Both the position numbers and the translations under genes were made by a program. Source: Pyrocephalus nanus (taxonomy: Eukaryota; Chordata; Aves; Passeriformes; Tyrannidae). From it: DNA of 64,000 bases. Shown here piece after piece: positions 50,264 through 62,400 of the stretch; the first letter of the stretch is position 1, and each line of letters opens with the position of its first letter. The notes under the pieces are model-generated. The model was not told where the DNA came from. It made no database searches and saw nothing but the letters and a program-made list of their open reading frames with translations. The DNA lies in assembly GCA_038380795.1 (NCBI GenBank), contig CM076259.1, positions 103,651,739 to 103,715,738 on the forward strand. The letters run 5' to 3'.

Positions 50264-52813
50264 TGGACTGTTAAAAACCTTAAAATGGAGGTACAGATCT
50301 CTGGACACTATATTTAAGTCTATTAATGATTTATGCAATTCTCTTTGTTTCCTTCCAGAGATATTTAGTGCTCATTCTCCTAGGGCTCCATAGAACACCA
50401 GTTCCAATCCTTTCAAAGAGCTCCCTGTAGCCTTTCTCCCCAGTTTTTCCAGATTCTATTAGCCAGAGGCACTTTTTTCCCCTGCATGCCTGTTGTTTTC
50501 ATGACAGATATATTCAGATACATTTTTCATTTTCTCTTACATAAAGTTTGAGACCCTAAGGGCTTCCAAGAAAAATGCAAAAATAGCATGAGAAGGAAGC
50601 TTCCAGACAGTTTTACTTCAATCTGGGTAGAGACAGCAAGAATTTTAGCTTATTTAGTCTACCTTTTCAAAGTCTTCATTTTTTGGAAGTGTTTTTTAGG
50701 ACAGAATCTTTATTTTCAAATTAGTTTTTCCTTCCTGTCTTTGAAAAAAATCCTGTCCATCAGTGGATCCAAGTGTAAGCAGTGGGAAGGGGGTAGTGGT
50801 GGGGGGTGTGGGTGGAAAACAACAAGACTTTTGAAGCTTTGATATAACTAATGCTTGTTCCACTGCCTGCTGGTAGAGACCTGGACTTTTCTCATGGTCT
50901 CAGCACCTCCCCACTATTTGTGGCCATTGCTGTAACTACCTTCATTCCTCCTCAGCTCCTCTCCAGCTTCCCTGCTCTTGGGGCCAGGGTTCCCCTTTAA
51001 CACCTCTCTAACAGATACCGCATTGTCCAGTTGAATCCCTACTTACTATTTCATCTGGCATCTTTTCTACAAATCCTTAAAAAAAAAAATAACCTCAGGC
51101 TTTGTCTCCCTGGGTCTCCTACCCTTATCTGTGTTGAACACGTTTCCAGGGCACCTTCCCAGATTACAGAGACCTTTCAGGCTTGAATTAATCCTTTCCT
51201 CTGTCTGGGTTTGCACTTGTACACTTTCCTCACAGTGTACCTTGGGAAGCTTTTCTTTTCTGCCTTGATGTAATGCAGATGGATGCAATGTCTAGAGAGG
51301 AAGGAGATCTGCAGGGAAGTGCCATTAATTTAAATATGTTTTTAAGCACTAATCAGAGCCTTTAATAAAGGCAAATCATAAGAGACAGAAGGAGCAGGAA
51401 TCATCAGTCAAAGAAACTGAAAAAGCTAAAGAAAGTATTTTGTCAAGTCATACATATCTGCCTTTTTCCTTAAGCCCTTCCTTCCCACGTAAAACAGATA
51501 GCCTGATCTCAAAAATAAACCTCAAAAATAAAGTGAATTGCTAGAGCTGTGAAGACAAATCCCCTTCTTTACAAATGTATATAGAGCTGAGGGTCAGAAA
51601 GCATGAGGCAGAAGGAGCTGTGGAGGCAGCACAGGCAGCATGATGACAAATGAGGTGGTGCTTGCTCGGTGCCAAAATGATTCCCCTTGTCACAGTGTTT
51701 GCCAGAGATCAGGATGCAGATGTACCCCAGACAGATCTTTTCTGGGGACAGAGAATGAAACAGAAATGAAAGCTTTGGAAATACCTGAACATCAGACAAA
51801 AAAAGGTATGTTTGAGGGGAGTTGAACAGAAACTCCTTCTGTGCTGAATTTCCTTCAGCCCAAATTCTGACAGAGGCTGTGGTAATGGTGTGACTTCTAC
51901 GTGTCTTGCCGACACAGAGATAATGTGAAAGGGCTTGTGCTCTTGGTTAAACACAGGTTGCTTTTCATTCTAATAATACTACTGCAGTTACTACTATTGC
52001 TACTAAAATATAAAACAGGTCCATCCCAGTCTGATGATTACCAGAGGAATTTTAAACCAGATCAGTCTCCTGCATATAAAAGGTAATAAAACCACTCAAT
52101 AATGGTGTGGGATAACTTCTCCTACTATCTGCTGTTGAGAAAAATGCAGATGTGATCACTGCCTTGAATTCAAACCCGAGAAACTGCTAAAATGACAAAA
52201 AGAAATGGGCTTTTGCATAATGCCTGAAAGTTTTAGTCCTTCCTCCAAGTAATGAGTCTGGCAGCATTAGTGTAATGTGCTTCATATCCTTTGAAAAATA
52301 AATATTTCTAGTTTAGATACAATCTAAGTGAGCTTGGAAATTAAACTAATTCCTCTTTGGTTTCAAATTAGATGGATTGGCCATGTCTGAGCATTACTGC
52401 TGCTTAATTTAAGATGACATATTGGCCTGGCATATTCATTTTTAATGTGGGAAGCTGTGTTTATAAATAGGACCCTTCATCTCAGGGACAGCAGTTTCAA
52501 TTTTTTGGAAACTAGTAGAGATCTATTTAAATGGTGTCTTGCACACTGCTCAGGCTGGGTACCCTGAGAACATGTAAATTTGTCTTGCTTATGATAAATG
52601 GACCCACGAATAGTAATACTTTCAGTTTTTGCCTCCTGCAGTTCTTCATGCCATGAAGCATTCAAGATAAAGCATTTCTTGGATGCTTTGACAGCACTGA
52701 GGAAGGTGTGCATTTGACTGACATATTTCAAAATATTTCTGGCCTGACATTTTCGTCTCATATCCTCTAAAGGAGGTATGCATCATACAGACAACATCCA
52801 GGGAAATTTCTCC

Positions 52814-53371
52814 TCACCAGTTACAAAAACAAAAGCTATCCTGAACAGTGCCATGGGAAATGCATCCTGGAGGTATTTCTAGTCTCATTTCTTCCAGTTT
52901 TCTGATAGTTTCTACAAAATTGCTGCTACTTTGGCCACCAGGAACTGAAGCAAAGGAGTAGGTAGGCTCTACCTGCCTTCCTTGAGAGGTAGCCTCAAGG
53001 TAAGCATGCGATAGTATTGAGCCCAGTACAAATGCAGCAACCAGGGCCACTCTCATTCTACACACTAATGTAGAAGTTGGAGCACTACCTGAGAAAAGGT
53101 CAAGCACCTTGACCTCAAACCCTCCCCAGGTTCTTTCCCAGAGAATGTTCTGCACCACCAAGATAAGGACAAGTGTGGTGAGGACAGAGGTAATTTTTAT
53201 TTGATCAAATTGTAGTTCAATCTGATGGAAAGAGACAGTCCTAGGCCCATGTGCTCCTGAACAAGGGGACTTACTGCTAGGACACAGCTGTATGGGGTGT
53301 ACCTCAGGAGCAGTGGGGTGCCCAAAGCCTGGCTGTGCTACAGGCTGGAAGGCATGGAAGACTTTGCTCAT
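52814..53371 (-). CDS. Unidentified 185-codon open frame with hydrophobic segments
   Basis: The longest open frame in the window, from ATG at 53371 to TGA at 52814. Around residues 60-76 is a strong hydrophobic stretch (ITSVLTTLVLILVVQNILW) suitable for a membrane anchor. Near residue 107 an internal Met opens a second signal-peptide-like stretch (MRVALVAAFVLGSILSHA). The C-terminal third is polar with a Lys/Glu/Arg segment. An acceptor-like run (CTGTCTCTTTCCATCAG) lies inside the frame just before the first hydrophobic part, so it may be an exon rather than an intronless gene. No repeat family or protein is recognised. A chance frame is possible at this length in 64 kb, though unlikely to be matched by composition. 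Confidence 0.22.
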   Translation of the reverse strand: MSKVFHAFQPVAQPGFGHPTAPEVHPIQLCPSSKSPCSGAHGPRTVSFHQIELQFDQIKITSVLTTLVLILVVQNILWERTWGGFEVKVLDLFSGSAPTSTLVCRMRVALVAAFVLGSILSHAYLEATSQGRQVEPTYSFASVPGGQSSSNFVETIRKLEEMRLEIPPGCISHGTVQDSFCFCNW

Positions 53372-54798
53372 GAAGCAAAAGTGAACTCACACATTTTGTG
53401 AGACTCACAATGATACTGATCCCATAACGTACCAACAGTCAGCACCAACATCAGAAGCAAACGAATCACTTGTTCCTGCAGTCCTCAAATACCACCTCTC
53501 TGCTTGAAACAGGTGCAGTTTTGGTTGACCAAAAATTCAAAAGTACACTCAAAAACTACCATTGAAATGTATATTCCTTAGGAGAGTAGGGTAGAAAGTA
53601 ATCTTGGACAGGGAGAATCCAGTTATTCTTTTAATTTGGTAGGCCCTTTCCTAGCAGTTGCTCAGCAGAGGTAAACAGGAATTGTTTCCAAATCACAATT
53701 GCAATGAAGCCATTCCTGCACACTGAACATTTTCAGCACTTGCTGGTGAGAGTTCTGCTGTTTTGGGAGCCCCCTTCTAAAAGGAAGTAGGCAATTATTG
53801 AATATGCTGGAAATGCAACTGACTGGGAGCACATAGGATGGAAGAGCTGGGCTATAAAACAGAAGACAGCTCGTCAGAGGATATAATTTTATCATGTGTA
53901 CTGGAGCCCATGGCCAGTATGCCATGCACTGGAGCATACTGAAGGATTGCTTTAGATCTGGAGTGAGCACCTAGAAAATCTGAGAATCAGCAGGTAGCTT
54001 TGTGACTGGGAAAAGCTGACTGGCAGCTTTGAAATACATTGTCTTTTAAGGCTGGGGAAAGTCTGTTGCAAAGAGACTGTGCCCAGGGTTACTCTTGCTT
54101 TAGCGAGGAGGGGATCTCCCATTTTTCTTCTGTGCTTATATTAGGCCCTTGCAATAAAACATTGAAACTGCAGCTCCACTGGAAAGTAGCTGCAAAGTTG
54201 CTCTGGATTTTAGACAGCTGCTTTCAGCAGTCTCCATAAGAAGACCAAGCAAAGCTCAGCTAAAGCCAAACTACCATGAAACACCATGAAAAATCCAATA
54301 AAGACTTCTCTTTCTGTAATGTGCAGGCAATAGCTATGAGATACTAGTGCAAGGGACTCTATATCAGGTTAGGGCTGTGCTGGGAAACAAAATTGCTGCT
54401 GTCAGTTATTTGCAGTTAAAGCACAAATACAGCAGGGGGGAAATGCCAAATGCTTTTACAGTGCCCTAATGACCATAAGTCAAGAGCATTATTTATGTTT
54501 TGGGGAAAAATCACAGTGTGCATCTAGCAAGGTAAAGCACCATTGCCGCCACCAGGCACCACGTTTTCACCTGCTGACCTGCCTGCCTCTGGGGGGCCCT
54601 GAAAGCAAAGCTCAGGGGATAAGGGTCTTCACACCTGCAAACAGCACTGAGCTGCTCTGTTAAGCTCTGCACTGGGCTGGTGCCTCTGCATGTCAGCTGT
54701 ACCAGTATCCAGCCACCCTCCTCTCCTGCCTCCTTCCTTGGTGGCACCACTGTGCCCCTGCCCAGGCAGGTAGAGTGTGAGCCTGTAGGTGAGCTCAC

Positions 54799-54869
54799 CT
54801 TTGAGTCTTGATTGATAGAGAATGGGCTTCTTGGCAGGCACTCTTATAGAAATATTTGTACACATAAAA
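54799..54869 (-). other. Candidate 71-bp internal coding exon
   Basis: On the minus strand an acceptor (TTCCGTGCCTTTTTCAG) precedes 54869 and a donor (CTCAAAG|GTGAGC) follows 54799. Read from its first base, 23 codons are open (Phe-Tyr-Val-Tyr-Lys...) and two bases, AG, remain. Joined to the exon at 38879 this makes AG|T (Ser) and continues in the open frame there. A second frame is also open, so phase alone is weak support. The implied intron is about 15.9 kb. The product is unknown. Confidence 0.22.
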
Positions 54870-56066
54870 CTGAAAAAGGCACGGAAACCTCTAATAATGT
54901 GTCTAAGACCAATACTTTCAGAGCTCTGTGCATTGTAAGATCGTACTATTGACAAGAAAGTCTTGTAAGCCTTTAAAAGGAGTTAAATAAGCTTTTTCAC
55001 CATCAAGATACATTTGCCCTTCTTTCAGTGACTGATTTATTATAACCTCATCTATTTTATTGCCAGTAGCTGCAAGTGAGCCAGGAAAAAACAGAAGATG
55101 GATGTATAAAATTAGACCAAATCATTTTATATTATTTTTAATTTCCACAAACAGGAACTAAATTAATTAGACTGTTAGATTCTGCTTGTAGCAGCTAAAC
55201 AATCTCATAGCTTAGTAGCTGGAGAGCTACTAAAATGTACTTCAGTCACTAAACTTGTATATGATCTAATTTTCCCATACATTCAAAAATTATATAATTA
55301 TCAGGATTTCTTCTCAAAAAATACTTGAAAGACTGCTGATACATTTAGAAGTGTCTGTTCTTCTATTCTTCAAGGTTTGGGTTTTTTCCTTTCTATTATG
55401 GATTAGGACTCTTTTTGACCTTCTAAATTTTTAAATGTTGTGTCTATAGACCATATTAATTTGAATATAATAATTTAGAACTCTTTGGATGTCTGATGTC
55501 ATTTCATTTATGAGTTGCAGTCACATTGTACAGAAAGAAAGTATGTGGCAATTTATTTTTATATTTTTTTTTTCAGCATCCTAAAATGCAGAACTATTGG
55601 AATTTACCAGACTTGGACCAGGGATAAGAATCCCTTCAGGCTTGAATTTCAGACTGCTTTCCTAATAATGTTATATCCATAATGCATAGTTTAATTATTA
55701 TACTCAATGAGATATTCAGAAGATTTTCACTTTTATGGAGCTGCTAAAACTGTAGTTACAGTTAATTAATACTACAATAATCAACCAGCCTTTATGCCTT
55801 TGTCAGATTTCTCTTATATAAATGTAGTCCTGCAAAATCCATACCTGAACTCTGTGTAGTTACTTGGATTTTCTTCATAGCTGCTGGGAGAGAAGGTGAC
55901 TGATCTGTCCTGAGGAAGACCCTGAAGCTAGTTCCTGCCTTATGGGTGTCCATCTCCCTGGCTAGCAGGAGCACAGCTCCCTGGTTTAGTCCAGGTGCCT
56001 CGCTTTTTGGTAGCTGAAGTTAGGTAAAAAGGAGTTACACTTCCACTTCTTGGGATTAATATAGCC

Positions 56067-56165
56067 TTTTTTTTTTTTGGTTGGTTGCTTGGTTGTTTGG
56101 TTGGGTTTTGTTTGTTTGTTTGTTTGGGGGTTTTTTGGTTTTTTTTTTTTGGTTTTTTTTTTGGT
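56067..56165 (+). repeat. 99-bp G/T tract
   Basis: T and G only, with a single C at 56088, including TTTG repeats. Same polarity as the other tracts in the window. Confidence 0.95.
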
Positions 56166-57484
56166 AATTTCTAGTCATGTTAAACCTCATAAGAATTACA
56201 CAATTACACACAAGTAAACCATCAGAAGAGAACATAAATCCCATGACACAAATTTAATTAACAAGATTTTGAAGTAAATAATGCAGTTTTCATTTATATG
56301 TCTTAGATTTCCTTGCCTGGCGCCTGTTTTCCCTGTGGAAGACTGCCTCAAGATATGGCTTTTTCAGTTCATATACTCATAAATATAGGAATATACATAC
56401 TAGTAGAGTTACCATTCCCATTAATAATATGTTCCATTTAAGCTCTTCATGGAGAAAGGGTATCCTAACTTGATGCTACATCTTTTTTCAAGGTTTATGT
56501 CATGCAGTTAGAGAAGTGTATTTGAAGAGATTTATGAATGAAATGCATTCTCAATTCATCTGGTACATATTTTGGTTGGATTCTTAGTTTATTTATTTTT
56601 ATTAGAAGTCATATCTCAGTAATGTTAAAATCCAAATTTTTGATCCTCTGTGGTATCTAACACTTCTTGAAACTGGGTCCCTTGAGACTACAATATAGTG
56701 ATACATCAAAGAAAGAGTCAGGACCAAAAAACTTGCCCAAGTTTTTTTTGTGGTTATAGCAGGTTATATACAAAAAGTTAATTTAATCATAGTGCTTTCA
56801 TAAATATTTCAAATGGTTATTTTGAATCTATGTTTCAGAGAGGTATTTTGAATGTAGGATCCCATGAGGCCTGTAGCAGTAAGACCATTAAGTATCTGTG
56901 TATAGCATGTGAAAAGATCAAAGGGTAAGATGAAAAGAATAAAAATATGACTGTGCTTGATGCTCACGCAGTCTGCCAAATATTGCAAATTGAAACTGAG
57001 GATTGATCTGAAATATAATGTTTGAAGAGCATCAAGGACTACAGAGCCCTGTGAGCAGTGGTTAGGGCATCCTGACGGCAGATAGTTTTTTCATCTATCC
57101 TCCCAAATGTCAAATGGAACGGGTTTGAAAGGCACAGTCAAATCTGGCAAAACAGCAAATGGTTACAGGACTGGTGCCACAGCCAGGGGTTTGGCTGCTT
57201 GGGTAATGGGACTTGCTTTGAGAAGCCTGGTCTGCTGAGGCCTAATGGGGCCCATCTGTTAGAGAAGGGAAAGAGCATCTTCAGTCACAGGCTTGCTGAG
57301 CTGGGGAAGAGGCTTTAAACTACAGTTTAAAGGTGAGAAGAAATCTTGGTTTATCCCACTCCTACTAGTTTGATGCCAGCAAGAAATGACCAGAGCCTGG
57401 ACAGGGTTTACAGAACAGCAGGAGCAGCTGAAGAGCAGCAGCAAGGAATTCCAGCCACTCCAGCCTGTAAGTCAGCTTCACTGG

Positions 57485-57937
57485 GAATCATAGAAGCATA
57501 AAATCAGTAAGGGTGGAAAAGACCTCCAAGATCATTGTGTCCAGCCTTTGACCAAACACCACCATTTTAATAAAACCACAGCACTAAGTGCTATAACTAA
57601 GTTTCTTGAACACTTCCACAGATGGTGACTCCACCACTTCCCTGGGCAGCCCATTCAGATGCTTAACCACCCTTTCAGAGAAGAAATTCTTCCTGATGTC
57701 CAACCTGAATTTCCCCTGCTGCAGCTTGAGGCTACTTCCTCTCATCCTGTCACTAGTAGCCTGAGAGAAGAGGCTTCCCCCTACCTGGCCACAACCTCCT
57801 CTGAGGTGGTTGTAGAGCAGTAAGGTCTCCCCTGAAACTCTTTTTTTTTCCAGGCTAAACAACCCCAGCTCCCTCAGCTGCCCCTCATATGACTTGCTCT
57901 CTAGACCCTTCACCAGCTTCATTGCCCCCTTTGAGGG
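57485..57937 (-). mobile_element. CR1 LINE 3' end, antisense, best preserved
   Basis: About 450 bp of CR1 in reverse. From the left come the tail (GAATCATAGAAGCATAAAATC), the GACCTCCAAGATCATTG block, the 3' UTR, then the last part of ORF2. The minus-strand frame 57922-57584 is still open and shows the conserved CR1 C-terminus. Its 5' side ends at the conserved RLVKGLE-like start, so the copy is 5'-truncated, as is usual. It is the least decayed CR1 copy here. Confidence 0.97.
57584..57922 (-). pseudogene. CR1 ORF2 C-terminal remnant
   Basis: A 112-codon open frame encoding the end of the CR1 endonuclease/reverse-transcriptase polyprotein. Motifs in order are [66 protein letters not shown], then [20 protein letters not shown]. 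The endonuclease and the catalytic reverse-transcriptase core are missing, so no activity is possible. The frame near 57842 includes a lengthened T run that has not broken it. It survives as a dead fragment, not as a host gene. Confidence 0.9.
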
Positions 57938-58339
57938 CCCATCTTAAATGTCTCTGGAAATGCAGAAAGCATCGGGAATAAACAAGAGGAATTACAGTTG
58001 TGTGCACACCTGCAAGACTGTGATCCTCTTGGCATCACAGAGATGTGGTGGGATGGTTCATGTGATGGGAGTGTTGGAATGCAAGAATACAGGCATTTTA
58101 GACACTCAGGGAGACCAGAGTAATAAGAAATGTTAAGGAATATTCTTTACTTCAAATAAGCACCTAATTTTCCAGTTGCAGATGTATCATCATTCAGTTC
58201 CTAAATTCTGTTCTGTAAAAGAATCATTGTACCTTATTTTTAAATACAGCTCTATTCAGAGGCTATAGCCTGGAAAAATTATGCCTTATTCATGAAATTG
58301 TTGCTCTAGTCTAATCAATTAAGATCTTAATGTCTAGGC

Positions 58340-58367
58340 TTTTTAGCCAGTTTTGACTGGCTAAAAA
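58340..58367. repeat. Perfect 12-bp hairpin, 4-base loop
   Basis: TTTTTAGCCAGT, loop TTTG, then ACTGGCTAAAAA. It has the shape of a strong cruciform or RNA hairpin; its T/A-rich base recalls a terminator, but no transcription unit is known here. Confidence 0.9.
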
Positions 58368-58539
58368 ACATTTAGAATTCAGATTGTGTTTTTAGTAAAT
58401 GTAGCATCAACTGTGAAATGAAAATCAGTTTTTTGCCTTTTTTTTTTTTTTTTTGGAATAATTCAAGGGCTCTTTTTTTTATGAATGAAAGAAATTGCAG
58501 TCCTAAAAAAGTCAAAGCATGTAATCAGAACTTGTAAAA

Positions 58540-58860
58540 TATTCCATTCTGTTTTATGACATCTCAACTCCAATCAAATAAATGGAGCCACAGAGAAATG
58601 GAGACTTGATTGACTATTTAAAGGAAAAGCTGTCAGTTTGATTACAGGCAAGTGAACAGATATATTACAAAATGTAAACTACATTTAATTTTATTATGCA
58701 AGCAACTTTAATAACAAGCCACAAATAAGTTATGCAAATCGAAATACTAGGTGCAATTGCATATAGATTTTTGATACTGAATAGGGACTGCAGGTCATAG
58801 CTGTTTTCAGTTTAAGTCTTCTAAATTTATTAGGAAGCAAAAGGTAATTAAAAATGAGTG
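58540..58860. promoter_or_regulatory. Candidate conserved block with octamer motif
   Basis: AT-rich unique sequence with a perfect octamer ATGCAAAT (58732-58739) and several TAAT/ATTA cores. An enhancer reading is a guess; conservation is untested. Confidence 0.15.
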
Positions 58861-59150
58861 AGTAGCAGAGGAAAAAACCCGCATATTATGTTGTTTCAAA
58901 CAAAAGTGATAGAGATTTCAAGTAGGTTGGTAACAACAAATTCTTACAGTACTGTGAAGAAATGTCCTTATAGTGCTTCTATTCTAAAATTGCAGCATTT
59001 TTCTACCTTTTTGCTCTGGTTTCATTTCCCATGTGTAAATAATTTTGAAATTCAAAATGACCCATGAAGTGTGGTGGATGTTTGACACTGAGCTTGTGCA
59101 GGTTTTTTGGAGGTCCACCTACAGAAGGAAGCAAGACATGTATCATTTCC

Positions 59151-59438
59151 TAGAATCATAGAATCATTTAGGACTGAAAAGACCTCTAAGACTATCAAGT
59201 CCAACCATAAACCCAGCACTGCCAAGTTTACCACTAAGCCCTGTCCCTAAATGCCACATCTACATGTCTTTTAAATACCTCCAGGGATGGTGATTCCACT
59301 ACATCCCTGGGCAGCCTGTTCCAGTGCTTGCAAACTCCTTTGGTGAAGAAATTTTTCCTAATATCCAAGCTATATCTCCCCTGGAGCAATTTGAGGCCAT
59401 TTCTTATAATTCTCCCTTGTTAGGAGAAATCATTCTTT
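59151..59438 (-). mobile_element. CR1 LINE 3' end, antisense
   Basis: It begins with the tail TAGAATCATAGAATCATTTA, then GACCTCTAAGACTATCAAG, TCCAACCATAAACCCAGC, the 'ccagggatggtgattccact' block, 'catccctgggcagcctgttc', and 'gaagaaatttttcctaatat'. It ends in the region matching the end of ORF2. About 290 bp, 5'-truncated, moderately diverged. Confidence 0.97.
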
Positions 59439-62400
59439 TCACTCACCTTTCTTCTCAGAGAAGATAGTTCAAACCAGACTCAGCTGAGAACCTCAGAAAA
59501 TGCTGGATTATCCAGCTGGTGTAACCCGAAAGTGGACTTTGCAGCAGTGGCAATAGTTTTGTGTTGCTGTGTGTTGGGGGGAGGTCAGACTTGAGCTAGG
59601 TTCTCCCACACCCCATGGGACCCTGGCTGGACAAGCTGAAGAGCCTATCTCTCTCTGCTTATTTCTTCCTCCTGACCCAGCCAGCAACACAGTTATAGAC
59701 CTGGAGCTGCTCCAGTACTGTACAACTGAGAAATGGAGACACAGCAACTGATGCGTGTCAGATAAAACCCAGGAGGGGTCACTGCGACAAAGGAGATGGC
59801 AGGGATGGCAGCTACAGGGCACAATATGATTCTGAGCAAGAGAGCAGCACGGCTCCCTATCTGAGCACTTCTTCTCAATGCAGAGAAAGAGGAAAAAAAA
59901 TGTTGGCGGGTTTGCAGGTTTCACTCAGGGAGCCTGTGGTAAAACAACGGGCCCAAGCAGTAGATGGTACATTCTCACAGCAATGATATCTAACAGCTAT
60001 TCCTTTGTAGGCTTTGTTTCGTTGGCTTTGTTGTGCTTTACAATAAAAAAGGAAAACTTTTAGTAGCTGGAGGGGAAGCTAGCAAAGCCCAGAGATCAGC
60101 GATCACAATCTGATTACATTCAGTGTGGAAAAACAGAGAATAATCTGCCTGACCATCTTATTTTTCTGGCTTCTCAGAGGATTCTTCAGAAACTTACTTT
60201 AGATGATTGAAAAGCCATGGATGCACAGTAGAAAAAGTGCAATGTTTAGCTAAAAGCTCCTTTTAGTTCAGTAGCAAAATGAAGATGATAAATTGAGCAA
60301 CAAATGTTGCAAAGAGGAAAGGGAGGAGTGGACAGCAGCCAGTGTAAAGCCAGTGTAAACTTTTGGAGCACAGAAAGTCAAAAGGGAAGAACTATGGAAA
60401 AGATACAATTGAGTGGCAGGGTGAATGGTAGTAGGGAATTAAAACAACGATATTAGGAGAAAAAGAAATCTTAGTGATACTAAATATACCTGTCATGAGG
60501 AAGAATAGTGACAGCACAGCTAGTAAGGAAGGAAAAGAGTAGAGTTTTCAATAATAATTTTTTGTCTGGAAGGAAGCAGAATAGCTCACTTATTCATGAA
60601 GACAGAAAAATACGTGTTTATTATTCAAAAGGCGCTAAAAAAAAAGATGTTGTCTGTCAGCTATTTTTAAAGCTAGCTGGCCTGAGTAAATATCAGCATA
60701 AAAGAGCTAGGCAAAGAGATCTGTGACTGATGTACATACCTTCAATACTAACTCATAGTTCTTAACAAAATTCCACACAGCAAGTGTTCAGACCTGACCA
60801 GCAGCCTGTTGTAAGAAATTGCAGAGTACAATTATTCTGACTTCAATCCCAGGCAAATGTAAAAATTAATTGATAATGATCAAAGCAATGAAAGTCAGTC
60901 AACACAATTTGACTGCAACTTGACTTGTCAACACAAACCTGATCTCATTCTCCAGTGAGGTTACTTCCTGTCTGATTGCTGTACTATATAAACATAACAG
61001 GTGTAAGGGATGTATATTTATTTTTTATCATTACACACACACACACACACATGCCAGTTGAGAAATTGGCACTTTGCAATATCAATAACCTTACACTAAA
61101 CTACTTTAAGATCTCAAAGGGCAATCCATGAGGACATCTCTTAAGTGGTTTTCACCAAAATTACTGCTAAGTGATACTCTTCATCATTTCTATTTGTGTT
61201 CTAGGAACAAATATAAAATCATTCCTAATACAATTTGGCTTAAGCCTACATACAGGAATTAATCTAATGATGTCTACAGCAATGAGGGCAGAGCACCAAC
61301 AGAGAATGCGCTCAATAGACCATAAGTTGAGTCCAAATCACTAAAACAGAGCCAAAAGAAAAGCTGTACATGTAGGAACATGGGATGGAGGCCATACAAA
61401 GAGATTAAGACCCTCTGTCCCAGCACATGGAAAAAGATTTCAGTATCTTAAATGAGAAACTGAGTATTACTCCAGAAGGTAACAGTTCTAGCCTACATTT
61501 TAAAGGAAATTAAAATTATTTTGGGATGACAGAAATGATTGAAATGATTGAAAATTATTAAATTAAATCAAATAAAATCTAGTTAAAAATATTAAAATTT
61601 CTTTCATGAAAAACTAAGGAATCTCTATCTTGTCACATAGAGGACTGCAAAATGATATGAGAAACAACTGAGAAATTGCCTTGCTGGGGAAAAGATGGAA
61701 AAGGACTCAACTTTAGCAAAGATTAGGACATAGAGAATGGTTGAATACTAGGGCCAGCCACAGCCAGCTGAGAAATAAAACACAAACTTCTTCTAAACAT
61801 GACAGGCCTTGACCACAGGAGCAAGACATTAGAGGAATAAATTTGATAACCACAAGTCAGGATTAATTGGCTCTCTGGAACCTGTGCTTCAGTTAACCAG
61901 GAGTAACTGGTCTCCAGGAAGGGATAATGGGGCCAATTTTAAGCCTTTGTGTGCAGACAGTCAACCTGCTTGTTCAGAGGTTCCCCTTTAATCTTAAAGA
62001 ATAAAACCTGGCAAGACAAATGATAAAAGATAAGTGTCAGAAGGATAAATGCTGAAAGTAAGTATTAGAGGATGTTTAAATTGTGTAAACTATAGAGAAG
62101 GAAGTAAGAATAACTTCACTTTGGGTAAATACCAGTATAATTTTGATTTTGCAAAGATCTTAAGCATGGTTTTGACTCTATGTGGGTGTTTAGGTCTTCA
62201 ATGTTTCAATAGAAATTAAGCCTCTGTTTAGCTCAATCAAATATCTAAGGCTATGAAATTTCCCTTTTGAATATTAAAGTGCACCTTCTGCCCCATTTAT
62301 AATTTGTCACTGATCATAACTTACTTCCACTGCCTTTAAGTAAAGGGGAACTGGAGTGACTCTAAACTTCTCTGTAGCAAAGAAATCACTAAAACGGAAG

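Larger units (their letters stand above)
46298..52813. other. Long non-coding stretch
   Basis: No gene recognised. It includes the 55-T run at 50208-50262 and an enhancer-like AT-rich block at 48560-48850. The 142-codon plus frame at 47317-47745 has no splice signals, domain or family support and is taken as chance. Confidence 0.5.
53372..57484. other. Non-coding stretch
   Basis: No gene apart from the possible exon at 54799-54869. It includes the G/T tract at 56067-56165 and an AT-rich unique block at 54990-55300 that could be a conserved element. Confidence 0.5.
57938..59150. other. Non-coding stretch with hairpin and octamer-containing block
   Basis: No gene. A perfect 12-bp stem hairpin is at 58340-58367, a 17-base T run is near 58439-58455, and a possible conserved block is at 58540-58860. 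Confidence 0.5.

Noticed and set aside
51697..51792. Acceptor-like CCTTGTCACAG and donor-like AAAG|GTATGT
   Set aside because: Weak acceptor, no protein similarity, no phase partner.
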